A DNA stretch of 64,000 bases from UKL13-2 sp031414695 (GTDB lineage: Bacteria; Pseudomonadota; Gammaproteobacteria; Burkholderiales; Usitatibacteraceae). The stretch's first letter is position 1. Each line of letters starts with the position of its first letter. The notes beneath the pieces were generated by a model. It was not told where the DNA came from, ran no database searches, and saw only the letters and a program-made list of their open reading frames with translations. A program made the position numbers and the translations under genes. The stretch is from assembly GCA_031414695.1 (NCBI GenBank), contig JANNWG010000041.1:1-64000 (forward strand). Reading direction: 5' to 3'. Positions 35,129-43,600 of this stretch are shown here, piece by piece.

Positions 35129-35701
35129 ATGAGCCTACCAAAAGAATCCGCTAGCGATCTCACCACCCTGCTCCACGCATGGCGCGATGGTAGTGGCACA
35201 GCATTTGGCAGCTTGATTGATCAGGTTTATGAGGAGTTAAAGCGCATTGCCGCGCGCAGGCTCGTTCAAGCGGGTACGGCGACCTTGTCGCCGACTGATT
35301 TATTGCATGAAGCGCTCATCGGCATCATGCCGACCGATATGGATTTCAAAAATCGCGCGCATTTTTTTGCCACGATGTCGTTGGCGATACGCTCGATATT
35401 AGTTGACCATGCGCGTGCACGCGGCGCGCATAAGCGTGGAGGCGACATGGTGCGTGTGACCTTTACCAACGTTGATGTGGGCGAAGAATCACAAGCTGCG
35501 GATTTACTGGCGATTGATGAAGCGCTCAATCAACTCGAAAAATTGGACGCGCGTTGCGGTCAGGTGATGCACCTGACCTACTTTGCGGGTTTGTCGCGCG
35601 AAGACATTAGCGAGATGCTCGATGTCAATGTCCGCACCGTTGCGCGCGATTTATTGTTTGGTCGTGCGTGGGTTGCCAAGGCGCTTGCAAGTGACGCCTG
35701 A
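35129..35701 (+). CDS. ECF-like sigma factor (PF07638 type), sigma 2
   Basis: The 190-residue sigma factor has regions 2 and 4 only. Region 4 includes GLSREDISEMLDVNVRTVARDLLFGRAW. Region 2.2 carries S54-P-T56-D57 where other sigma factors have an acidic DAED motif. The ATG at 35129 matches the starts of its paralogues about ten residues before the first helix and follows a shared -10 element. It overlaps the kinase gene by 11 bp, an overlap identical in all three plus-strand modules. Known relatives are activated by phosphorylation by the partner kinase (Vibrio EcfP). Confidence 0.9.
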   Translation: MSLPKESASDLTTLLHAWRDGSGTAFGSLIDQVYEELKRIAARRLVQAGTATLSPTDLLHEALIGIMPTDMDFKNRAHFFATMSLAIRSILVDHARARGAHKRGGDMVRVTFTNVDVGEESQAADLLAIDEALNQLEKLDARCGQVMHLTYFAGLSREDISEMLDVNVRTVARDLLFGRAWVAKALASDA

Positions 35702-38612
35702 GGTCTTCCAAGCGGTACGCACGCTGTTCGACGAGGTCATTGATCTGCCCGCCGCCACGCGCGCTGCGCGGGTACAAGAACTCACCAGCGATCAATCGGT
35801 AGTTGAACAAGTGTTGGCGCTGCTCGCCGCCAACGAAGCGGCAACCGATCTGACTGGGTCAACACCGGTGCGCGCCATGCTCGCCGGTGCGAGCAACATC
35901 AAACTCGCCGCTGGCGAGGTGCTTGGTGCTTGGCGCGTTGATCGCGAGATCGGTCACGGTGGTATGGGCAGCGTGTATTTGGTCGAGCGCCACAACGGAC
36001 ATTTCCAGCAGACCGCCGCACTCAAGTTCATTCGCGGCCTGCCCAGTGCGGAGCGTTTGCAGTACTTCGCCCGCGAGCGCCAATTACTAGCGAAATTGAC
36101 CCACCCCAACATCGCGCGCTTAATCGATGGTGGCGCGACCGAGGCAGGGCAGCCCTACTTGGTGATGGAGTACATCGACGGCGTGCCGATTGACGTTTAC
36201 TGCCAACAACACCAACTAACACGCGCACAAATTCTGAATTTATTCGTCGATGCGTGTGATGCGGTTGCCTTTGCGCATCGGCAATTGATTGTGCACTGCG
36301 ACCTCAAGCCGTCGAACTTGTTGGTCAACCAAGAAGGGCGGTCGATGCTGCTCGATTTTGGTATTGCCCGATTAGTGGATAGCGTTAATGTTGACGGCGC
36401 TGACAGTACGGTGCAAGCAGTAGCGTCGAGTTCAGGTGGTTATACGCCTAAGTATGCGAGCCCGGAGCAGCGCGAGCACGGAACTGTGACAACGGCGAGT
36501 GATATTTATAGCTTGGGCGTGATGCTGGGTGAGTTACTCACGTTTAGTGATGCAAAAGATAAAGAGCTTGCCGCAATCGTCGCCATGGCCACCGCCGCAG
36601 TACCGACTGATCGCTACGCAACGGTTGAGTCGCTCATTGATGATATGGCGCGTTACCTGAAGCTTTTGCCATTACGCGCAATGTTACCAACACGCGCCTA
36701 CACCACGCGTAAATTTATTCATCGCCGCTGGCCGTGGGTGATTGCTAGTGCGGCATTTGCAGTTACTGTTGTTGGTTTTACCGCTAAGGTCATCAACGAA
36801 TCTCAAAAAGTGAAAGTTGAATCAGAGCGTGCGCTGCTTGCGGAGCAGGCGGCAATATCACAACGTGATCGCGCCCAAAATGCCGAGCAGCAAGCGCTCG
36901 CTGAACGCGACGCCACAATTGCCGCTCGCGCAGAAGCGCTACGCGAACGTGACAGCACGGCGCGTGAGCGTGACCGCGCCCGCACGGCTGAATTAAATGC
37001 AGTGAGTGAGCGCCGCACCGCCATCGTCGAGCGCAATAAGGCGGTGCAAGCCGAAGCCTCCACACGACAGACGGCAGATTTTCTGGTGTCCGTTTTTGAT
37101 AGCAGTAATCCAAACGCACAAACGGGCGACCCACCTGCCTCCAAACTCATTGAGGCCGCTGAGCAACGTATCGCCACGGGGCTAGTCGGGCAAGATGGCA
37201 CTAAAGCTGAACTTTTTAGCACGCTAGGCCGCGTGCAATCCAACATGGGCAATACCAAGCAAGCTAATGCAAATTATCTTCAAGCCTTAGCCATTGAGCG
37301 TAAGCTTGATCGTCCACTGATCTTAGCCGAATTATTAACGCGCGTGGCATCACTACGTGGCGCGAATTTTGGTGTTACTCAGGCAGAGCCGTTCGCACGC
37401 GAAGCCTTGAGCTTACGCGAAAAATATGCCGCAAAAGATTCAGAAGCGGTCGCTGAATCGCTCTCTATACTCGGCAATATTTTTACCACCCAAGGCAAGC
37501 GCGAAGAATCATTACAGCACCACACCCGCGCACTGCAAATTCGCCAACAACGTGACCCCGCAAGTGAAGGCGTAGCAGCCACATTGCATTTTTTAGCGCT
37601 GCATTCAGTGCGCTTTCAAGACTTTGATAAAGCATTTGCCGAATTTAAACGCAGCATGGAAATTCGCGCACGCCTAGTCGGTGAAGACCACCCTGATTAC
37701 CTCATCACGCTTGAGGAATATGGCAATGCGCTCAATCTTACCCATCGCTATGCCGAAGCCGAAACGGTCATGCGTAAAGCGCTTGTGCAACGACGTAAAT
37801 TACACGGTGACGACAATGAAAAAATCGCCTTCGGCCTCAATGTGTTGGGCAATATTGTTAATCGACAAGGTCGCGAACGTGAAGCGATTACGATCATCGA
37901 GGAAGCATTAACCATCGTTGAGAAAAAATTTGGCAAACAATCAATGCCATACGCCTCTGTACTCAATAATCTTGCCATCTCGCAACAAAATGTGGGGGAC
38001 CTGATCGGTGCAGAACGCGGCTATACCGAAGCGATGCAAATTTTTGCTAGCATCTGGCCGGAGACTGATTTAACACTCGCACGCGTACGCTTTAATGTCG
38101 CACGCATTCGGCTACAAATGCGCCAGTTTGATCGTATCGAGCCGCTACTTAATCAATCCTACGCAACGCGGCAAAAAGCGCTAGGTGACAAACATGGTGA
38201 TGTGATTGAAACAAAGCTCTTGATGGGTGATTGGCAATTAGCGACGGGTAAGCTCGATATGGCGATTGAGACAATAGCCAAAATTGTCCCGCTGATGCCC
38301 GTTAAAGATAACTTCGTCGTCATCAACTACGAGCGGCTACGCGCCCGCATTGCCGTGAAGCAAGGTAATCGTGACCAGGTACTGAGCCAATTTGAAATAG
38401 TCGAACAACTTACGGCGAAAGCATTTGGCGAAACCTCCGCACGCAACTGGCTAGGTAAAGTAGAACGCGCCGAATGGCTGGCGAGTACAAATCAGCCAAG
38501 TGACGCATTAGTATCGCGTTCACTAGCTAACGAAATTCTCAACAAAGTCAGCAACAAACTCGACCCAAATGCGGCAGTGATCGCTAAGCTCAAACAGTTG
38601 GCAGGGTTGTAG
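35691..38612 (+). CDS. Transmembrane Ser/Thr protein kinase with TPR repeats (STK2)
   Basis: The start is the GTG at 35691, which gives M-T-P-E-V-F and aligns with the ATG start of STK3 (MTPEQF). The 973-residue protein has a kinase domain (about 80-330) with G88-HGGMG, Lys112, H202-C-D204 and D222-F-G. One transmembrane helix (about 345-367) is followed by a coiled coil of Ala-Glu-Arg repeats (about 380-465) and the motif F-L-V-S-V-F-D-S-S-N-P. The long C-terminal region holds many TPR motifs (for example in ALQIRQQRDPASEG and YAEAETVMRKAL). It is the predicted sensor and activator of sigma 2. Confidence 0.92.
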   Translation: MTPEVFQAVRTLFDEVIDLPAATRAARVQELTSDQSVVEQVLALLAANEAATDLTGSTPVRAMLAGASNIKLAAGEVLGAWRVDREIGHGGMGSVYLVERHNGHFQQTAALKFIRGLPSAERLQYFARERQLLAKLTHPNIARLIDGGATEAGQPYLVMEYIDGVPIDVYCQQHQLTRAQILNLFVDACDAVAFAHRQLIVHCDLKPSNLLVNQEGRSMLLDFGIARLVDSVNVDGADSTVQAVASSSGGYTPKYASPEQREHGTVTTASDIYSLGVMLGELLTFSDAKDKELAAIVAMATAAVPTDRYATVESLIDDMARYLKLLPLRAMLPTRAYTTRKFIHRRWPWVIASAAFAVTVVGFTAKVINESQKVKVESERALLAEQAAISQRDRAQNAEQQALAERDATIAARAEALRERDSTARERDRARTAELNAVSERRTAIVERNKAVQAEASTRQTADFLVSVFDSSNPNAQTGDPPASKLIEAAEQRIATGLVGQDGTKAELFSTLGRVQSNMGNTKQANANYLQALAIERKLDRPLILAELLTRVASLRGANFGVTQAEPFAREALSLREKYAAKDSEAVAESLSILGNIFTTQGKREESLQHHTRALQIRQQRDPASEGVAATLHFLALHSVRFQDFDKAFAEFKRSMEIRARLVGEDHPDYLITLEEYGNALNLTHRYAEAETVMRKALVQRRKLHGDDNEKIAFGLNVLGNIVNRQGREREAITIIEEALTIVEKKFGKQSMPYASVLNNLAISQQNVGDLIGAERGYTEAMQIFASIWPETDLTLARVRFNVARIRLQMRQFDRIEPLLNQSYATRQKALGDKHGDVIETKLLMGDWQLATGKLDMAIETIAKIVPLMPVKDNFVVINYERLRARIAVKQGNRDQVLSQFEIVEQLTAKAFGETSARNWLGKVERAEWLASTNQPSDALVSRSLANEILNKVSNKLDPNAAVIAKLKQLAGL

Positions 38613-38721
38613 CGCGTAGTGCACCAGCATATTCACGCCAACAAAAATGGCATAAATAATTATTTGCGCCAAAATTAGACTGCAATGCAACTTCAATGTG
38701 GCACAAATAGCGAGCGCACCC

Positions 38722-40179
38722 ATGTCTTCCCTCAGTAAAGATGCCGTTACAAACCAATTAAATCTCATTACCAATTTGCTTACACATGAGCAAGATGGCA
38801 TGGGCATTAGTCGCTTGGAAGAAAAGCTTTCCGTTAATAAACTTGTGCTGCCTCGCCGCACGTTACAAAGACGCCTAGATCAACTACTTGCAGCAGAAAA
38901 AATTCGCGCAACCGGAGGTAGCCGATCCATTGTCTATCACGTCATCCCAACACAATTACGCTATAAAACAACGCGCAGCATCACCCACATCGCGGCACAA
39001 CAACCAGTGCAATTGATGCCTCAGGAACCAACCGAGCAGACCATGTACGACAGCATCGTGCCTTTAAGTGCAGCAGGACTTGAAGTACGCAACTACGTGC
39101 GCCAACCACTGGCCGCGCGTAAACCTGTGGGCTACCTGCGCTCTTTACTCGCCGCGTATCAACCTAATAAAGACAGCTACCTAAGCGCCGCGCAATGTCA
39201 AAAACTCGCGGACTTAGGGCAAATGTTGCCCGCTCGACTGCCCGCAGGTACTTATGCACGCGATGTGTTGGATCGGTTATTAATTGATCTCTCGTGGGCA
39301 TCATCAAAGCTAGAAGGCAATACCTATACGCGGTTTGATACCGCACGCTTAATTGAATATGGCCAAGTCGCAGAAGGCAAAGGTGCAGAAGAAACACAAA
39401 TGATTTTGAATCACAAAGCCGCCATCGAGCTACTGATTGAAAATGCGAGCCAGATTAGTCTGGATCGATTCACCATATTGAATTTGCACGCCATCCTGGC
39501 CGACAATTTAATTGCAGACCCACATGCAAACGGGCGTCTCAGAACGCGCGCCGTGCAAATTATTGCTACCGTATTTGTGCCACTTGCCATCCCGCAACAG
39601 TTGATGAAGTGTTTTGATCTTATTCTGACCAAAGCCGCAAAAATAAAAAATCCATTTGAGCAGGCGTTTTTTTGCATGGTGCACTTGCCATATCTGCAAC
39701 CCTTTGAGGATGTCAATAAGCGCGTGTCACGCCTAGCAGCCAACATTCCACTGATCCGCAATAATCTTTGCCCACTCTCATTTATTGATGTGCCAGAAAG
39801 ACTCTATGTCGAAGCCATATTGGGTGTGTATGAGTTGAATCGAGTTGCGCTGCTACGCGACGTATTTATGTGGGCATATGAACGCTCATGTCAGCGCTAT
39901 CTGGCGATTCGTCAATCCGTTGGCGAGCCTGATGCCTTCCGCTTCCAGTATCGAGAGGCGATTCAACATGTGGTGCAAGCCATTATTCGTGGCAACCTAA
40001 AAGGCACATCGACCCACATTACGCATGAGGCGTCGGATACGGTAACCGCGTTTGATATGGAGCCGTTTATAGAAGCCGTTACGCAAGATTTAGACAATCT
40101 TTACGAAGGCAATTACGCACGCTATCGGCTCAAGCTATCAGAATTCAAAAGCTGGAAACACAAACGGGCGACAAGATAA
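38722..40179 (+). CDS. Fic-family protein with winged-helix N-terminus and substituted catalytic His
   Basis: The protein (485 residues from the ATG at 38722; a GTG at 38698 is an alternative) has an N-terminal winged-helix-like domain (about residues 5-75, with SRLEEKLSVNKLVLPRRTLQ) and a central Fic domain. The inhibitory-helix motif S194-xxx-E198-G199 is intact. The Fic core reads Q326-P-F-E-D-V-N-K-R-V-S-R, where active AMP-transferases have H-x-F-x-D/E-G-N-G-R-x-x-R, so the catalytic His is Gln and both Gly are replaced. AMPylation activity is therefore doubtful; a DNA-binding regulatory role is an inference. It lies between STK2 and giant protein 1, about 110 bp after the kinase. Confidence 0.82.
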   Translation: MSSLSKDAVTNQLNLITNLLTHEQDGMGISRLEEKLSVNKLVLPRRTLQRRLDQLLAAEKIRATGGSRSIVYHVIPTQLRYKTTRSITHIAAQQPVQLMPQEPTEQTMYDSIVPLSAAGLEVRNYVRQPLAARKPVGYLRSLLAAYQPNKDSYLSAAQCQKLADLGQMLPARLPAGTYARDVLDRLLIDLSWASSKLEGNTYTRFDTARLIEYGQVAEGKGAEETQMILNHKAAIELLIENASQISLDRFTILNLHAILADNLIADPHANGRLRTRAVQIIATVFVPLAIPQQLMKCFDLILTKAAKIKNPFEQAFFCMVHLPYLQPFEDVNKRVSRLAANIPLIRNNLCPLSFIDVPERLYVEAILGVYELNRVALLRDVFMWAYERSCQRYLAIRQSVGEPDAFRFQYREAIQHVVQAIIRGNLKGTSTHITHEASDTVTAFDMEPFIEAVTQDLDNLYEGNYARYRLKLSEFKSWKHKRATR

Positions 40180-40189
40180 GTCTGTAAAC

Positions 40190-40295
40190 GTTAGCGCAAT
40201 TAAAAATACAAACTCGCCTATTAACGGTCATTTTCAAGCAAATATGTTTGAAAGTGTCCGTTAATAGGCGAGTTTTTAATTTTAATCGCGCTAAC
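40190..40295. repeat. 106-bp palindrome, intergenic element copy 2
   Basis: Left arm GTTAGCGCAATTAAAAA...ACTCGCCTATTAACGG pairs with right arm CCGTTAATAGGCGAGT...TTAATCGCGCTAAC around an apex GCAAATATG. It could act as a terminator-like structure for the Fic gene (its 5' base is 10 bp after the stop). It is the longest member of the five-copy family. Confidence 0.85.
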
Positions 40296-40591
40296 CCTTC
40301 TTTGACATCGCGCCCCACACAAGTCGGCAAAAATATTTGCACGGCGATGTCACTTGACCATCCTGAATTACGAAACCTTAATAAGGCCTCCTTATTTGTA
40401 GAAGGCGTACTGGATGATGACTATGAATACTGCGGTAACGACTCGACCTCAGCCAACTGCCACGCCATCTCTAGCTTGGCAGCTCACTCAATATCGCTCA
40501 ATTCAATCAGAAAATTATTTTCTAGACCCCCCTGATACGTTGCACTTGCAAAATTCGATAGATGAACATGGGCGCTGTTTTGGCGACCATT

Positions 40592-40595
40592 GGAG
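40592..40595 (+). promoter_or_regulatory. Shine-Dalgarno fixing the start of giant protein 1
   Basis: GGAG precedes the ATG at 40605 by nine bases. A TTG at 40590 in the same frame overlaps this motif and is therefore unlikely to be the start. Confidence 0.65.
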
Positions 40596-40604
40596 ATAAC
40601 AAAC

Positions 40605-43600
40605 ATGCGCAACGCCGATACAAAAAACTATTTGCCGAATTCGGCTGCCAGCAGGTTGCCCATTCGAACCAAATTTGCTTCCTGCATGCGAGCAAATTTA
40701 CATATCTTGTTATGGGTATTGCAATGGCCCGCATGGATTTTTTTGTGCGCTACATCAGCGCATGCCCAAACCCAAACCAATGCCAATTCAGTCGCACATG
40801 CCATGCCGTCAATGATGGCGAGTGCCAAGCCTATTTCTGCGTCAGTTGCTCCATCCTCAGCAAGTTTAGTACTGCGCGAACGCAATATTGAGATTGAACG
40901 AGATCAGCTGCAACGTGTAGAGAGGTTTTTAATCGCCATCAATCATTTTGAATTAGGGCTGCATGCCAATAAATTAGTCCGCAAAACGACGCTGGTACCT
41001 CACACCGCACATGTGCTCACCACACTTAATTTGCCGTTTTTTGACGATGCACAATTTAATATCGAAATTGTTGGCGGTGAGCGTACTCATAGCGGCGGCT
41101 TCGCCTTGGTAGGTCGGGTGGCGGGCGACCCGGCGAGCAGCGCAGTCATTGTCGATAACGACGGTGTGGTGTCAATTCAAGTTTATGTGAACAACAAGCG
41201 CTATCGCATCGAGGGCGACACCACGCACGGTTATCGCGTCGCGCAGATTGCGGAAAAGCCATTGGCTGATAGCGCAACGAAAGCTGATCAACACGATGAT
41301 ATGGTCACGCCATCGCCAGAGCTAAAAGGTGCAGTGGAGGCAGATGCGCATAAACAAAAAAATAAGCTGTCATTTGCAAAAGTAGATCCGCTCGATGACG
41401 GCAGCATTATTGATGTGATGGTGCTGTACACCACCGCCGCAAGATTGGCAGCAGGTGGTGTCGCGCAAATGAATGCAAACGTGGACGCACAAATTGCGTT
41501 CACCAATTTGATTTACCTGAACTCCAATGTGGTGCAGCGCATTCGCTTGGTCTACAAGGGTGAGATCAGTCATGTCGAGCGCGATGTCTTTGACGACCTG
41601 TATGCGATCACCCATCCATCAGACGGCATTGTTGATGAGGTGCTAGTGTTACGCGATATATATCGGGCAGACATCGTCAGCGTATGGGGCATGTGGCCGC
41701 AAGTGGGCGGTGTGGCTTACGGCAATTTGGTGGAGAATCAATTCGCGGGCGCGTATGCCTACAATATCGTCCATGCTCCTGTCGCCGCCCAGCCCGGCAA
41801 TACCGTATTCGCGCATGAGCTCGGTCACAACATGGGCTTGGTGCATGACACTTATGTGCAGCCATGCACATCCATTGTCACCCCTGAAGGTAGCACCATA
41901 CCCACTGAAATAGGCTACGCACATGGCTATGTGGATGTGGTCAATCGCTTTCGCACGGTAATGTCCTATGGCGACTTATGTTTCAACACGCTGGGTGCTG
42001 ATTGCCACAACATTCCATTTCATTCCAACCCCTTGATGACCTTTGATAATCGCGCTGCTTATCCGGCAGCCTCTGTGGCCATCTTAGGTAATGTGGTCCA
42101 TGCGAATGAGCGCCAGACCTTGAATGACACCCGCGAGTCTGTTGCCAACTATCGACCCTCGCTCACCAGTCTGACAGGTGCCGGCGTGTTGGCGTTTACC
42201 AAGCGCACGGTTGAAGTTGCAGAAGGTGTCGGGTCGATAACGCTCACGGTTTCTCGACATGCAGGTGCGTCGGGTGCGGTATCGGTGGCTTACACCACGA
42301 TTCCGATGACCGCAAGTGCGAATGCTGATTACACCACTACCACTGGCACACTGACTTGGCTCGATGGCGACAGTACGCATCGCACCATCACAGTCCCCAT
42401 CATTCAGGATTCACTATTGGAAGGTCGCGAGACTTTTCGCCTTGATCTGGGTGCGACCACAGGCGGCGCAATTGCGGGCGGATTCAATGGCACGGGCGCA
42501 AGTGTGGTGGTAACCATCATTGATGATGAGCCCGATACTTATCCGGCTGGTGGCATATTTCCATCTGGCTTTGCCACACCAGGCGCATCCAACGGCGCAT
42601 GGGAGGTTGACACCACGCGCGGCTATTTGAGTACGGCCAGCTTACGATCCGCCGCGGTGCTGGGCACAGCCACTTCCCCGCCCTACAATCAATTTTCCAC
42701 CTCAGATATGGAATACACAGGCACCTTTGCGACGGGCAATATTAGCTTCGCCTATTTGCTATCGAGTTATCCCGTTGTAAACGGACAGCCGCTGAGTGGA
42801 TTGCAGTTTTCAATTGATGGCACGATCATGCTAGATAGGCACGGCGGCATATTTGATTGGCAAACCTTTAGCACCTTCATCACTGCCGGTACGCATACCC
42901 TGAAGTGGCGCTTCTACAATGCATTGCCGCGCCCCTGTGAGGGCACGCAGCCAGTTGGTGCGGCGACTTGTCTTGATCGCGTCTGGGTGGACGCCATCAG
43001 CTTGCCATTGGTGGCAAGTGGACCCGCGTCTCACCTAGCCTACATTACCAATAGCGGCAGCGGCACAGTATCGGCGATTCACATTGCCAGCAAAACGGTG
43101 GTGGCAACGATACCAGTAGGTGCTGACCCGTCAGGTGTTGGCGTGCATCCTAACGGCACGCGCGTCTACATCACCAATAGCGGCAGCAATACTGTCTCGG
43201 TGATTGACACCTTAGCGCAAGCGGTCATTGCCACCATACCAGTGGGTGCGGGTCCCGTCGGCATTGCGGTGAATCCCGCAGGCACTAAGGCCTATGTTGC
43301 ACATTATGGTTCTGCGTATATTGCCGTCATTGATACCGCTACTAACACGCGTTTGGCCGATATTGGTTCGGCATTCGGTAGCGCCGGCATTGCCATCAGC
43401 CCCGACGGCACGCGCGCCTATATGGCCAACGTCAGTAGTGTGCAGGCGATTGATCTCATCAACAATATTGCCATCACTAACACGGCACTTAGCAACAATT
43501 CATTCGGCGTAAATGTCAGCCGTGATGGTTCCAAAGCATATGTGGTGCAAAACCAAGCCAAACGAGTTTCATACATCAACACCGCCACCAATCAAGCGAG

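Larger units (their letters stand above)
40180..40604. other. Intergenic leader of giant protein 1
   Basis: This 425-bp interval holds the 106-bp palindrome at 40190-40295, directly after the Fic stop codon, and then about 300 bp without a recognisable gene. Short frames there overlap each other and show no family character. The giant gene promoter must lie here. Confidence 0.5.

Noticed and set aside
40248..40535. 95-codon frame downstream of the Fic gene
   Set aside because: Its start lies within the palindrome and its sequence has no family features; an overlapping frame is equally long.
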